From: Thinopyrum elongatum
Lineage: Eukaryota; Streptophyta; Magnoliopsida; Poales; Poaceae
Assembly: GCA_011799875.1 (NCBI GenBank)
Contig: CM022297.1
Span: 542,796,432-542,860,431, forward strand
DNA length: 64,000 bases
Reading direction: 5' to 3'
The notes beneath the pieces are model-generated. The model was not told where the DNA came from, did no database searches, and was given only the letters and a program-made list of their open reading frames with translations. The position numbers were made by a program, and so were the translations under genes. Shown here piece after piece: positions 42,409-57,149 of the stretch. Each line of letters starts with the position of its first letter. Position 1 is the stretch's first letter.

Positions 42409-44126
42409 AAGACAGGCCCCGACATCGCACGTCACTTCCTCCCTCCTTAAGTTGCTCGACACTACTGGAGTTATATCGAGTGCCGAGGTGATCCTCGTCA
42501 GCACTTCGTGATACCCTGTAGGTTAGTTATTCGGTCGTGGTAACGAGGTGATTCCTCCTACACACACCCCCGATAATACATTTCGTGCACGTGATCAGTG
42601 TGGACCTCGAGGGTGATGCCTCTTTAGTTCAACCTTGATGTTACGTCAGGTGGGAATCCAACGAGGGTTGATGCCTCGGATTCCTTCTTGATATGATAGC
42701 CACACGGATGGCCTTATTACTGTTGACACTGCTTACTCTGATAAAGATGGGTCGGCCCTGAGGGGTGCCCGCGCGAGCTTAATGCGAGAGATGGTGGAGT
42801 CGGGTGGACTTGGATGGTGCCCGAGTATGAAACACGAGGCGTGGCCGCATTCCTAGCCTTGCCGCAAGTCCTCGAACGGGGCACGGGTCACATCTTTCGT
42901 GACCTCTGCTCGTTACCGCAACCTCAACACACTAACGTTTGATATTTGATTCCGAGGGGCCTCTGGCCTGATAGCACTAAACTCACTGGGCATAGTATGG
43001 ACGTTCTGCTCGTATACATCAGGCCGAAGCTCTATAGACGTCAGCAGGAGCGCCCGCTTTGGATTGGACTGGTTAAGCCCCGCGCTGTATTAAGGGGGCT
43101 AGGTCTGCTTCCGAAGCTCCTCGCCCACATGCAGGGTTCCCAGGGCGAAGGCCCAAGACCCGGGGGCATAGGTTAGTCCGGCGTGCTGACCTCTCTTTAG
43201 AGCCTAGTCGGGTTTGCAGGGTGTCGTTTGGTGGCCGAGCGGGCATGACCCAGAAAAGTGTGACCGCCGGAGTTAATCGAGCATGGTGGTAAGTTGGTGC
43301 ACCCCTGCAGGAAGAAGAAAATCTATCGATAGCCTATCCTATGGTAACGGACAATCGGGTTGTATCCCGATCGGTAACACAACTAGAACTGGTGACTTGA
43401 GATGAAATGGATAGTAGGCTCTGGGATTGCTTTCCCGCAAGGATCGAGGAAGAATCTATGGCGAGGTTGATAACACTACTACTACTTTACATTATGTTAA
43501 TTCTGCACTCTTCTATGCTGCAAGACCATATATGCTTTGAAGATGCTAGTCTTCGGTAGGACTAGCTCTTCCCCTCTATTCTGCTATTCTGCAGCCCAGT
43601 CCACATAAAACCCTTCTTTGAAAATGTTGCATATGTAGTGTAAATCCTTGCTTGCTGTGTACTTCGGATGAGTACTCACGTTTGCTTTACTTTCTTTTTC
43701 TCCTCTCATATCCAATTGACGCAACCAGACGATGGAGCCCCGGAGCCTGCTGCCCCCCTGCGACGGATACTACTACTACCACCCTCCCCGCAAGTACTAC
43801 TACGGGAGCCGACTGACGACAGGAGTAGGATTCGGAGGTCCCCCAGGAGGCTGCGCCTTTCGATCGTAGTGTTTTTCTTTTGCCCCTCCTTCTTAAAGGC
43901 TTGTTCTGTCTTTCTTTTTATATCTGTACCCAGATATCTGATGCTTCCGCTGACCTTTGTATGCCTTCGAGCTATGTATTCGAGCCCTCGAGGCCCTGGC
44001 TTGTAATATAAGCTTGTATGACTTTGTTTATGTTTTAGAGTTGTGTTTGATACTTCAAGTAGTCCTTTAGGCTTGATCGTATGCACTTGCGTGTATGATT
44101 AGTACACGATTGTCGGGGTCGTCACA
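42408..44126. mobile_element. Second copy of the TG...CA element, right part
   Basis: Corresponds to 22297-24051 and ends ggtcgtcaca, followed by gagca at 44127-44131. It includes the cgagg(g)tgatncctc motifs and the exon-like Tyr-rich segment (about 43728-43827), here frameshifted. Confidence 0.85.
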
Positions 44127-44478
44127 GAGCAGGCGGGAAGAGGAGGAGGAGGAGATGCTCCGATGGAGTGGAAGAGCCGGACCAGCAAGTGCCGGCCTTC
44201 AACATGGAGCAGGCGGAGGCGGAGTTTCGCCGTCGCCCGTCCGACGAGATGGCGAGTAGCAGGCCATCCTAGGGTCCATCCATAATGAGGCCTGTGTGGA
44301 GCCAACCGGCGCGTTCCTCCGGCGGAGCAGGCGAAGTCTGACGTGCTCTTCTCCGAGCTCGACGCGGAGATAAAGGCGGAGGAGGACGGAGCGTAGTAGC
44401 TGGAGGAGTCGGAGCTGCAGCTGCCGCCCATCTCCAGAGCCGGCACGGATATCGCCTTGATCTTCGACCAGGAGTAGA
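44127..44478 (+). pseudogene. Second copy of the captured acidic ORF, 3' part
   Basis: Corresponds to 24052-24411 with several base losses; the frame is not readable for more than short stretches. Confidence 0.75.
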
Positions 44479-44884
44479 TATGATTGACGTCAGTATGTAG
44501 GTTCTACTTCCTTTGCATGTCTTTGTATCGATATAAGAATCGAGTATGAGATGTCTGGATGCACAAGTGAAATTTGAGGTGTGCCTGGTAACTGCCCGCG
44601 GAAGCGCCCGGGCACATCCTCGGATGTTTAAGGGGCCGGATTGCTATATGTTGCTGTAGATGCCTTAGCTGCCGATCTGATCGCTATCACTGGTAACCGA
44701 TATCAGAGCATCGGTTCGGGAAATCGATTTCGTCCCATTTATTACGGATGAGAGGAGTCAAAGATGACACCTCAAAGGAACCATGAGGCCTCCCCGAATG
44801 ACGCCGCCCTACAAGGAACGTCGCCATCTCCTTTCTCTCGTTGTTGTGATGAGATGCACCGCAACGAGCCGTATGTATGCATGG

Positions 44885-47800
44885 TTTTTTGAGTTAAAAC
44901 GAAACTTTATTTATTAGCAATAACCAGTACATCGTTTGTGAGAAACATTAACAACTTCACAAGAGGTTCCTCAAACCAATCCGAAGTCGAAGAAAATCTA
45001 GCTAATCAAGCAGTTCATGTGCTACTTTATTATTTGCCTCTCTATTACAATATCCAAATTTAGTCATGATAAAATCACATGCATACTGATAACAGCCATC
45101 GACTGCCCTCCGTCCTGCATTGTCTCAATCACCTCCAGATTGTCAGAGTTGATGATTAGGCGTTCAGTCCATCCCGCCCTTTGCGCTAATGTTAGGCCAA
45201 ATTTGAGAGCTAGGCCTCTGCCATGAGAACATCCGCGTAGTAGTCGATCTTTCCATTTCCACCTGCAATAAACCTACCTTTGGTCGTCTCTCAAGACTGC
45301 CCCATCATACCCTTCAGCATGTCATGGTCAAAAGAGGCGTCAACATTGAGTTTCACAAAACCCATAGGAGGACATTGCCAACCCCCCTTTTTCATGGACG
45401 CCTTTGAAGATGATGCATTTACAAAATTATATGTAAGAGCTATGATCCCCATTGATATCTGAGTCGCATCCTGATTTAATTCCTTGTGCACTAATTTCCG
45501 TCTTTCCCACCATAAGATACCAAGCTGAGATAGCTATCATTTCTCGAACATTTTGGTATCCCATAATGCGCATTCTTCTTGATCTGAAGAAGTAATAGGT
45601 ATCCAATTTCGCCTCTCCAGCACGATCAATCTCACAAGCTTTATTAATAATCACATCCATCCCTAGCCTTTTCCAAACCTCCTTTGCTTTAGACATAGGA
45701 AAAGCATGTCTTTGCATCTTCTACACCCTGAAGCAAGTAGGGCAAGAGGGCGAGACCTTTATGTGTCTATTAGTGAGTGTTGCCCAACATGGGAGAGTGC
45801 CACGTAGTGTCCGCCACAAAAAGATTTTGACTTTTGCCGACAAATAGCTTCCATATCGACACCATATAGGGTTAGGTGTGTGTTCGTCCCATCCCGTTGG
45901 AATATTTACTTTACTCTCCATACTGATAATTCCACTCCACAGAGTAAAGCAGATCGTACTAAAACAGACCATTTTTGTATAACTCCAGGCATAAGTCTGT
46001 CATTTATGTTGCGAAATTGGGATTGAAGGAATCCGTGGTGCGTCAATGGGCCACAGAGTGTTGTCTAATTAGGTCCTCATCCCAATTATTGGAGGCCGGG
46101 TCAATCAAATCAACGGCTTTTGATAACAAATGTCCCCCTTGGGAGCCAATCTTCCTAGTTGCACAATTTGGGATCCAGGCATCTTCCCAAATATGATGTT
46201 ACGTCCATCCCCCACTCGCCAATATAGCCACGCTTGAGAGTGTAATTCCTGCCATAATGCTTTGCGAGTGAAAGAAGCACCATGCTTTGGCTTGGAGTTG
46301 AGCAAATCACCATCAGATAGTACTTGGCCCTTAGAATAGTAGCACACAAGGAGTCAGGATTTCAAGAGACGCCATGCTTGTTTGGCAAGCAGAGCCAGGT
46401 TGAACAGTGGATATCACGGAATCCCATTCCTCCTTGGTTTTTTGGTACCACACATTTTCCACCAGGCCATCCACTGCATCCTTCTCTGGTTCTCCTCGTC
46501 TCCCCACCAGAAATGCGCAATCGCGTCAATGATTCCTTTACAATTTTTTTTAGGAATTTTAAAGACCGACATTGCATAGTAGGTATGGCTTGGATCACCG
46601 CCTTTAATTCGGATCTCCTTCCCCCAGCAGATAGCAATTTTTCCTTCCAACCGCTAATTTTCTTAACAATACGTTCAATCAGAAATCTAAAGCAGTCTGT
46701 TTTATCAATACCCACATTTGCTGTAGGTAGGCCCAAGTATTTATCATTCAGAGCCTCCGTCATTATTTTTAGTGTTGTACCAATTGTTCTCTGATCTCTA
46801 CTTTTGTATTAGGACTAAGAAAATATGGATTTTTCACGCTTACCAGTTGTCCCGATGCCGCACAATATAATCTAGTGCTGATTTAAGATTTTCCGCAATT
46901 TGTTGGTGGCTTTCATCAAGATCAATGAACATCTGCAAAGAGAAGATTTGAGACTGGCGAGGCTCTCTACCGAATTTAGCTCCTGATATGTTTCCATTCT
47001 CCGCAGCTGCGTAAGCAGGCATTCACCCTCTATGCATACAAAAATAAGTACGGTGATAGCGGTCCCCCTGTCTCAACCCTTCTCGTAGGCTTAATCTCTC
47101 ACTTTCCTCTGCATTGATCCTTACTTTGGATCTACAGTTGAGCAACGCATTGGCATAATCAATTAACCACTCTTGAAACGAACCCAATTTCAGCATAATC
47201 TCCTTCAAAAAAGGCCACTCAACTCATCGTAAGCTTTGTGCATATCAAGTTTTATAGCACACAAGCCCTTACTACCCTCTCTTTTGTTCTTGATTGTGGA
47301 AAACATTCGTAGGCCACTAAAATATTATCCTTATCAATCTACCCGATACGAATCACTCTGTGTGTTGACTAATAATTTCTGTGTAAAAAAACCTTCAAGC
47401 GAGAAGCCACCATTTTTTGCAATTATTTTTATATAGCAAATTACATAAGCTGATCGCCTAAATTGGGTACCTTTTCTGGTGTATTAATTTTAGGAATCAT
47501 CACGATCACCATACATTCCAACCTTGGGTTAGTGCATGTGTTGACTGCTTTCAGAACCACTCAATTAAGTCTTCCCCCAGCATGGGCCGAAACCTTTTAT
47601 AGAAGATAGCATGGATTCCATCTGCCCCTGGAGCTTTCAAGTCCCCAAATATCGAATAAAGCCTGGCGAATCTTCCGCGGTATAAGGGCAAGTAGAGCAT
47701 CATTCATTTGTTTGACACTCCCGACGAACGAGTGTAAAACATCTTGATTCGGCTGCTATAACTTCCGATGTAAAAAGCTTCGTAATATCCAGTAATGTGA

Positions 47801-49507
47801 TTCGTCAACTCCTTATCTATTACCCAGTTTCCAGACTCATCTAATAGTTTCTTTATATTATTTCTTTTTTTCCTTTAGCATGTAGCGTTATGAAAGAACG
47901 ACGTTGACGACCCCGTGCATCAACCAGTTCGCCCGTCCTCTCTGTAACTAGACAATTCCCACTTGACCAAAATATTTCAATTAACACAATAATTCCTTCT
48001 GACGCCATCGAGATTCTGTATCAATGGGCCACCCTTAGTCTCTCCAACTCTTTTTTTAATTTCCTAATTCTCACCTTGGTCCCATTAGCATTTCCTCCGG
48101 TCCCAAGTAATGCAGATCGGCTCACTGCTCTCGTACGTCAGCAGTGAAGGTCCAATACTGCTAGCTTTGCTTCTCCCAAGATGCCTTAACTATTTCAGTG
48201 ACCGTCTCCTCCTTCAACCACCTCGCCTCAAATTGTGTAACGCGCCCCCTTGGCGTTTAAAGATTTTTTCATCCAATACTCCATATCCATTATGATTGGG
48301 CGATGGTCAATAATAACATTTCTTCATTGATCACTGCCGGCTCGTGAAATGTTGTTTGCCCATGCAATTTACGACTGCCCGATCAGGCGCTCACGTATTT
48401 CGCTCTCCTCCAAGTAACAATTCACCATTATAGCCTAGATCGTCCAGCCACCAATCCATTAGGCATTCCACGAAACCTCTCATCATACCAAGTGGTCTAG
48501 CCACACACCACCCTCTTTTTCGGAAGGATATAAAATTTCATTAAAATCCCCCAACACCACCCAGGGATGGTTGCCCCTACTATTTAAATTGCGAATATCA
48601 TCCCAAATAGATGGCGTTCATTCCATTTCGGGTGACCATAAAGCCCGTGAACCGCCACTGAACCACATTCTCATACATAAATACAATATCAATAATGGGG
48701 CGAGACATAGTTTGACTCATTTTATTGGACTCATGATAAAACAAAGCGAGGCCACCGGCCTTACCATCACTTTCCACTACAACATAGAATCAAAACCTAA
48801 CACGCGACGAAGCTCACCGGCTTTACAATTATTCAATGGGATTCGAAAGGAAAATTAAAATCTGCCCTTGTACGCTTCTGTAGTTACAGAAGCTCACGAA
48901 CGGCCGTGTTGAGAGCATACCACGACAGTTCCCCTAGGATTTTCATTTTGCCTGCGGTCCTCCTCCTCGGAGGCTGCTGATGTACCAATCTCATCTTTGT
49001 CTTCGCCAACCGATTCCCCCCCTCGCGTCGCGTATTACTCTTCTTCCTCTTGTCAATCTCCTTTGCAACATGTGTAACCCCGCCCTCCTTGTCCTGGATT
49101 GCTATACTCTACCCGTGCACCCATTGGATGAGACGTTTACATCATCATATAAGATGCGCTCATAGCTATCCATCTCTTTCTCAAAAGAAAACTCTAAGTC
49201 ACTACCCGTTGGACGAGGCCCAAAAGAATGTCCCCTTTTTTTCCCTAAACTTGCTTGCGCGCATCTTCAGCTCTGTTGGCCCCCTTTCTTTTTATCTTTC
49301 TTTTTGAATTGCCCCGCATAGGATTTTTAGCCGCACTGAATTTAAGGGTAGGGCATTATTCTCTGTAATATCCCCCGCCGTAGCATTCTAGCTGCAACAG
49401 TGCTGACTCGCCTCCAACACCCCCGGCTGGAAAAGAAGCCCGCCAGCATCATCCCCATGCGCTTGGGTTTGGCTGCGGTCACCTGTGCATGCGTACTCAG
49501 GCCAACT
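44885..49507 (-). mobile_element. Second copy of the minus-strand LINE, fragmented frames
   Basis: Same domain order as 24831-29528: RNase H and zf-RVT (44900-46550), RT (46550-48250), endonuclease (48250-48950) and ORF1 tail (48950-49507). The longest pieces are about 130 codons, for example the RT end with [20 protein letters not shown]. The 493-codon frame of the first copy is broken many times. Confidence 0.85.
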
Positions 49508-51244
49508 TGAAGGAATATTTTCCTTGAGGCAATATAAAGTTGTTATTTTATATTTCCTTATTCATATAAATGTTTTTATTATTCATGCTAGATTGTATTG
49601 ATCGGAACATAAATACATGTGTGAATCATAGACAAACACTGTGTCCCTAGTGAGCCTCTACTTGACTAGCTCGTTGATCAAAGATGTTTAAGGTTTCCTG
49701 ACCATGGACATGAGTTTGTCATTTGATAAACGGATCACATCATTAGGGGAATGATGTGATGGACAAGACCCATCCGTTAGCTTAGCATGATGATCGTTTA
49801 GTTTAATTGCTACTGGTTTCTTCATGTCAAATACATATTCCTTCGACTATGAGATTATGCAACTGCCGGATACCGAGGAATGCCTTGTGTGCTATCAACG
49901 TCACAACATAACTGGGGTGATTATAAGAGGCTCTACAGGTATCTCCGAAGGTGTCTGTTGGGTTGGCATAGATCGAGATTAGGATTTCTCACTCAAGTAT
50001 CGGAGAGGTATCTCTGGGCCCTCTCGTAATGCACATCATAAGATGACTTGCAAGCAAAGTGACTAATGAGTTAGTTATGGATGATGTATTACGGAACGAG
50101 TAAAGAGACTTGCGTAACGAGATTGAACTAGTATGAAGATACCGACGATCGAATCTCGGCAAGTAACATACCGATGGACAAGGGAATACGTATGTTGTCA
50201 TAACGGTTCAACCGATAAAGATCTTCGTAGAATATGTAGGAGTCAATATGAGCATCTAGGTTCCGCTATTGGTTATTGACCGAGGTGTCTCGGTCATGTC
50301 TACTAGTTCTCGACCCGTAGGGTCCGCACGCTCAACATTCGATGACATTTTGTATTATAGGAGTTTGTGATTGGGGTGACTGATATTGTTCGGAGACCCG
50401 GATGAGATCACGGGCATGACAAGGAGTCTGAGGTTGAGAGGTAAAGATTGAATATATAGACGATGGTATTCGGACACCGGAAGTGTTCGGAGGGTACCGG
50501 TACATATCGGGTCACGGATGGGGTTCCGGCACCCCCGGCAAAAGATATGGGGCCTAATGGGCCAAGAGGGGAAACGCAGCAGCCAGCAGGGGCTGCTGCG
50601 CCCTCATATGGGCCGACATAGGAGGAGAAGGAAGAGGGGAAGGGAGAAGGAAAAGGAGGATTCGGCCTCCCCCTTCCTTCCCTCCCCCTTCTTTCTTTTC
50701 CCCTTCGGTTATAAGGAAGGGGGGGGGGGGGGCGAATTGGGGAGGAACCCCAAGTAGGATTCGGCCTACTTGGGGCGCCCCCCTTGGCTGCTCCCTCTCC
50801 CTCCCACCTATATATAGTGGGGAGGGAGGCGCCTACAAGACACAACATCAACTGTTAGCCGTGTGCGTGTGCCCCCCTCGAGATTACCACCCTCGTTCAT
50901 ATTCTCGCGGTGCTAAGGCAAAGCCCTGCGTGGATCACTTCACCATCACCGTCACCACGCCGTCGTGCTGACGGAACTCATCTACTTCCTCGACACTTTG
51001 CTGGATCAAGAGTTCGGGACGTCATCGAGCTGAACATGTGCAGAACTCGGAGGTGCCGTACATTCGTGCTTGATCGGTCGGAACAAGAAGAAGTTCGACT
51101 ACAATCAACCGCGTTGTCAAACGCTTCCGCTTTCGGTCTACAGGGTACGTAGACACACTCTCCCCCCTCGTTTCTATGCATCTCCTGATAGATCTTGCGT
51201 GAGCGTAGGAATTTTTTTGAAATTGCATGCTACGTTTCCCAACA
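49508..51244 (+). repeat. Second copy of the Angela-type 5' LTR
   Basis: tgaaggaatattttccttga to tttcccaaca, 1737 bp against 1770 in the first copy. The G-run near 50719-50732 is longer than in the first copy, while most other runs are shorter. A PBS-like tggcatccgaccatg follows at 51246. Confidence 0.88.
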
Positions 51245-54200
51245 GTGGCATCCGACCATGTCTATACATAGATGATATCACGAGTAGAACACAAGAGTGT
51301 GGGCGGTGATTGTCATACTGCTTACCACCAATGTCTTATTTTGATTCGGCGGTATTGTTGAATGAAGCGGCCCGGACACCCTTACAGACACGTTCATGAG
51401 ACCGGTTCCACCGACAGACATGCAACTAGTTTTGCAAAGTTGGTTTGCGGGTGTCTGTTTCTCCTACTTAGTTAAATCGAATTTGACTGCGGCCGGTCCT
51501 TGTTGAAGGTTAAACAGAAAACTTGATAAATCACCGTTGTGGTTTTGATGCGTAGGGTAAGACGGTTCTTGCTAGAAGCCCGTAGCAGCCACGTAAACTT
51601 GCAACACAAAGTAGAGGACGTCTACTTGTTTTTGCAGGGCATGTTTTGATGTGATATGGTCAAGACATGATGTGATATACATTGTTGTATGAGATGATCA
51701 TGTTTTGTAAAAGTTATCGGCAACTGGCAGGAGCCTTATGATTGTCCTTTATTGTATGAAATGCAAATGCCATGTAATTGCTTTACTTTATCACTATGCG
51801 TTAGCGATAGTTTGTAGAAGCAATAGTTGGCGAGACGACCACGAGCAACGATGGGATCAAGGTGTCAAGCCGGTGACGATGGAGATCATGACTGCTTTGG
51901 AGATGGAGATCAAAAGCACAAGATGATGATGCCCTATCATGTCACATATTTTGATTGCATGTGATGTTTATCTTTTATGCATCTTATTTGCTTATACAAG
52001 CGGTAGCATTATAAGATGATACCCTCACTAAATTTCAAGGTATAAGTGTCCTCCCTAAGTATGCACCATTGCGACAGTTCGTCGTGTTGAGACAACCCAT
52101 GATGATCGGGTGTGATAGCACTCTACGTTCAAATACAAACGGGTGCAAGACATTTTTGCACATGCGGAATACTCGGGTTAAACTTGACGAGCCTGGCATG
52201 TACAGACATGGCATCGGAACACGAAGACCGAAAGGTCAAACGTGATCATATAGTAGATATGATCAACATAGAGATGTTCACCATTGATGACTACCACATC
52301 TCACGTGATGATCGGACATGGTTTAGTTGATTTGGATCACGTATCATTTAAATGACTTGAGGGATGTCTATCTAAGTGGGAGTTCTTAATAATTTGATTA
52401 ATTGAACTTAATTTATCATGACTTAGTCCCTGATGTTTTTGCATATCTATGTTGTAGATCAATGGCCCGTGCTACCGTTCCTTTGAATTTTAATGCGTTC
52501 CTAGAGAAAGCTAAGTTGAAATATGATGGTAGCAATTGCACGGACTGGGTCCGTAACTTGAGGATTATCCTCATTGCTGCACAGAAGATTATGTATGTTA
52601 TGCACCGCTAGGTGAAAGGCCTGCTCCAGGAGCAGATGCTAATGTTATGAACGTCTGACAAGCTCGATTTGATGACTACTCGATAGTTCAGTGTGCCATG
52701 TTTTTACGGCTTAGAATCGAGACTTTAAAGACGTTTTGAACGTCATGGAGCATATGAGATCTTCTAGGAGTTGAAGTTAATTTTTAAGCAAATGCCCAAG
52801 TTGAGAGATATGAAGTCTCCAACAAGTTCTATACTGCTAGATGGAGGAGAACATTCTATCAGTGAACACATACTCAAATGTCTGGATATCAATCACTTGA
52901 CTCAGCTGGGAGTTTAATCTTTCATTGATAGTGTTATTGACAGGTTCTCCAATCACTGTCACTAAGCTACAAAGGCTTCTTGATGAACTATGATATGCAA
53001 GGGATGGAAAAGACAATTCCCGAGCTCTTCGCAATGCTCAAAGCTCGGGAGGTAGAAATCAAAGGAGCATCAAGTGTTGATGGTTAATAAAACAACTAGT
53101 TTCAAGAAAGGCCAGGGTAAGAAGGGAACTTCAAGAGGAATGGCAGCAAGTTGCCACTCCCGGGAAAAAGCCCAAAGCTGGACCCAAGCCTGAAACTGAG
53201 TGCTTCTACTGAAAGGACTGGTCCCTGGAAACGGAACTGCCCCAAGTATTTGGCGGATAAGAAGGATGGCAAAGTAACAAGCTATATTTGATATACATGT
53301 TATTGATGTGTACCTTACTAATGCTCGTAGTACGCCCTGGGTATTTGATACTGGTTCGGTTGCTCATATTTGTAACTCGAAACAGGGCTACGGATTAAAC
53401 GAAGATTGGCTAAGGACGAGGTGACGATGCGCGTCGGGAATGTTCCAAGGTCGATGTGATCGCCGTCGCACGCTACCTACACATCTACCTTCGGGATTAT
53501 TTTAGCCCTGAATAATTGTTATTTGGTGCCAGCGTTGAGCATGAACATTATATCTGGATCTTGTTTAGTGTGAGACGGTTATTCCTTTAAATCAGAGAAT
53601 AATGGTTGTTCATTTATATGAGTAATATCTTTTATGGTCATGCACCCTTGAAGAGTTGTCTATTTTTGTTGAATCTCGATTGTGGTGATACATTAATTCA
53701 TAATATTGATGCCAAAAGATGCAAAGTTGATAATGATAGTGCAACAATTTGTGGCACTGCCGTTTAGGTCATATTGGTGTAAAGCGCATGAAGAAACTCC
53801 ATGCGGATGGACTTTTGGAATCACTTGCTTATGAATCATTTGATACTGCGAACCTGCCCTCATGGGCAAGATGACTAAACTCTGTTCTCCGAACAATGAA
53901 GCGAGCCAATGACTTATTAGAAATAATACATACCGATGTATGCGGTCCGATGAGTGTTGAGGCTCGCGGCAGGTATCGTTATTTTCTAACCTTCACAGAT
54001 AATTTGACAGATATAGGTATATCTACTACTTGATGAAACCAAGTCTGAAACTTAAAAAGTTCAAAAATTTCAGAATGAAGTGGAGAATCCTCGTAACAAG
54101 AAAATAAAGTTTTTACGATCTGATCGCGAGGCGAATATTTGAGTTACGAGTTTGGCCTTCATTAAACAATGTGGAATAGTTTTCACAACCCATGCCACCT

Positions 54201-55236
54201 GGAACACCACAGCGTAATGGTGTGTCCAAACGACGTAACCGTACTTTATTAGATATGGTGCGATCTATGATGTCTCTTACCGATTTACCACTATCGTTTT
54301 GGAGTTATCATTAGAGACAGTTGCATTCACGTTAAATAGGGCATCGTCTAAATCCGTTGAGACGACACAGTATGAACTGGTTTGGCAAGAAACCTAAGCT
54401 GTCGTTTCTTAAGTTTGGGGTTGCGACACTTATGTCAAAAGGCTTCAGCCTAATAAGCTCGAACCCAAATCGTATAAGTGCGTCTTCATAGGATACCCTA
54501 AGGAAACATTTGGGTACACCTCTCACCCCAGATCCGAAGGCAAGATCTTTGTTGCCAAGAATGGAAACTTTCTAGGAAGGAGTTTTCTCCGAAAGAATTG
54601 AGTGGAAAGAAAGTAGAACTTGATGAGGTAATTAACCTTCTCTCGAATTGAAAGTAAGCTCATCACAAACACCGTTCCCGTGATGCCTACACCAATTAGA
54701 GAGGAAGCTAATGATGATGATCATTAAACTTCAGATCAAGTTACTACCGAACCCGTAGTCACCAGAGCACGTTTCACACACAGAGTGTACGGTATCCTGT
54801 TCTGGAAGTCATGTTACTAGACCATGATAACCTACGAACTATGAAGAAGCTTGATGAGCCCAGATTTCAAATGGCTTGAGACCATGAAATCTGAGATAGA
54901 TCCATGTATGAGAACAAAGTGTGGACTTTGATGGTTTGCCCGATGATCGGCGAGCCATAGAAAATAAATGGATTTTCAAGAAGAAGACTGACGCTGATGG
55001 TAATGTTACTGTCTACAACCTCGACTTGTCGCAAAGGTTTTCGACAAGTTCAAGGAGTTGACTACGATAAGACTTTCTCATCCGTAGCGATGCTTAAGTC
55101 TGTCCGAATCATGTTAGCAATTGCTGTATTTTATAATTATGAAATCGGCAAATGGACGTCAAACTGCATTTCTTAATGTTCCCTAATAAGAGTTGTATAT
55201 TATGCAACTAAGATTTTGTCGATCCTAAAGGTGCTA
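51245..55236 (+). pseudogene. Second copy of the Angela-type internal region
   Basis: Leader, gag (from about 52461), zinc knuckle and protease (about 53190-53360), integrase (about 53640-54620) and RT start (to about 55236), all with scattered base losses. The integrase AAA codon at the catalytic position is present here too (about 54226). Confidence 0.85.
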
Positions 55237-55477
55237 ACTCGTACGAAGCTACCTCTACCGGTAACACTAATCCCAAGATGCGAGCGATCGCGACGAAGCG
55301 ACCAACCATGAGGTCGCCGCACAGTGGAGGGAGAAACCCAAAAGGCAAAGCAACGGGCGCCTAAACCAGCAAGGGACCACAAGATTGTTATCAGTCACAT
55401 GCCTAAGTTGACAGGCATGCCTCTTAGCCCCGAGAAGGCTGTCGAAGGATATAATAATAACAAGATTGGTTCCAGTT
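55237..55477. other. Second copy of the unassigned segment 35373-35616
   Basis: Reads APKPARDHKIVISHMPKLTG in one open frame here, a little longer than in the first copy. Source unknown. Confidence 0.5.
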
Positions 55478-56294
55478 GGATAAAAGCGCATAAACATATA
55501 ATCCATTAAGAACCGTTCCACAAACGACTAGTATCGTTCTTTGTGGTCTTTGTCCCTGGGCTTTGGATGGCTCCAGCAGAGAGGTTCTCAATTTGGGTAT
55601 CTTGATTCATTTCTTCAACCCGTCGGAGTTGCCTTCGTTTTTTCAACTAAAATTGACTTGAACCCAACCACGGTGGATAATCCGATATTGTCTTCTCTCT
55701 TTGCGAATAATAAGTATAATGTCTTGGGGCGTTGTTCTTTACACAATGGGCACACAAGGCCGACTATTTGAAAGTTGCCTTCAAGATAATTAACACCTGT
55801 CGATTTTACCGACCGTTGGAATGGAATCCAACGTGGTGCAAAAATATATAGACAGGTGACAGAAGACCTATACTGATCGTGCTACTAGACTTGTGTGAGA
55901 ACGTCAGCCGTTACGAACACGGCGACACGAGGCCCGGGCAGCCGGCACGTCACCTTTTTAAGGATTATATAGTAACATAATGGCACTACGCGCCGAGATT
56001 ATGATCAGTGTTTTAGTAGCTCAGTACACGGCTAATCAAGGCTTTGACACCATCATATGATTGATTAGTAGTACTCCTCTCTACTAGTAGTTCCGGCCGG
56101 GTAGGGATTGCTCCGGCATGAACATCGATTATTGTAATCGATTACTATAATGTGTACTGATTTGCTTCTCTAGGCCAGACAGCGGCAGCTCCAGGGGAGT
56201 ACGTTTTGGTGCTTATCCTTTTGTCCTTCCCAAGTCAACTCCAGCTCTATTCTGTCTCCAAGGTACCAATTCATCACAGCTCCAAGGGTCCTGA
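55478..56294 (+). repeat. R module, duplicate of copy 3
   Basis: Corresponds to 35617-36450 with small losses; ends at the same tga target. Confidence 0.8.
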
Positions 56295-57149
56295 GGCCAA
56301 CTCCAACTCCAACGCGTACTAAAAACGGATGTCCTTCTGTCTGGATTTCGTCCGTTTGAGGTGGCAATGGGATCGTGTCCGTCCGGATTCGTGAATGCGG
56401 CGGCCGTGCACCCAACGCGCGGCCGCATTTCGGCCGCATCTTGCCCTCGTGCCATGCAAAAGTGAGAAACAGAGGATTTAAAGTCGCAGCCGCGGTTCGC
56501 ACTAGTTCACGCCGGCCGGCACACAGCCGCGGCCTACAGTCTGACGCCGCAACAAAGCCAGCGGCTGCACAGAGCCGGCCTTCAAAAAGACATGTTTCAT
56601 GCCGGCAACAAGCCAGCAGCCGGCACAGAGCCCAGCCTTCAGAATGGACAAGTTTTGTCGCCGGCAACAAAGCCGCGGCTGGCAGGAGCCAGTCTTCAAA
56701 AGAGACAAGTTTTCTCGCCGGCACAAAGACGGCCTTAAAAAAGGACCACCATCGTGACCATCGCGGCCGAGGTCTCACCTAGATCATCCGTCGCGGGCGA
56801 ACATCTCCTTCTGCCGGTTCGTGACCACGCCTTTCTTTCCGGTGACATGTTTTTCTTGTCGACGATCATGATCGCTAGTGCCACCTCCTTGGCTTTGTGT
56901 CGGCATTGGTGGCCTCGATCTCTAGCTTCTTGAGTTGAGCAGCCTCCTCGATGTCAAGCTTCCTCTTCTTCATGGCCTCCTCCATATCAAGCTTCTTCTT
57001 TTGAAGATATAGGTATATCTTCATTTGCTCCTCCTTCCCTTTGCTCTTCCTCTCCTCCGCATTTTTTTTGCTCATCATTCCTCCAAAGTTCCTTGCAAGG
57101 CTATAGAAGACGCATCACGCTTCTCGTCGACTTCGAGCTTGTCTTGCCC
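56295..57149 (-). mobile_element. Second copy of the truncated Harbinger-like element
   Basis: Corresponds to 36451-37325, including the gccggcaaca minisatellite (about 56516-56745) and the ORF1 C-terminal exon (about 56787-57140, minus strand), with frames broken. Confidence 0.8.
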
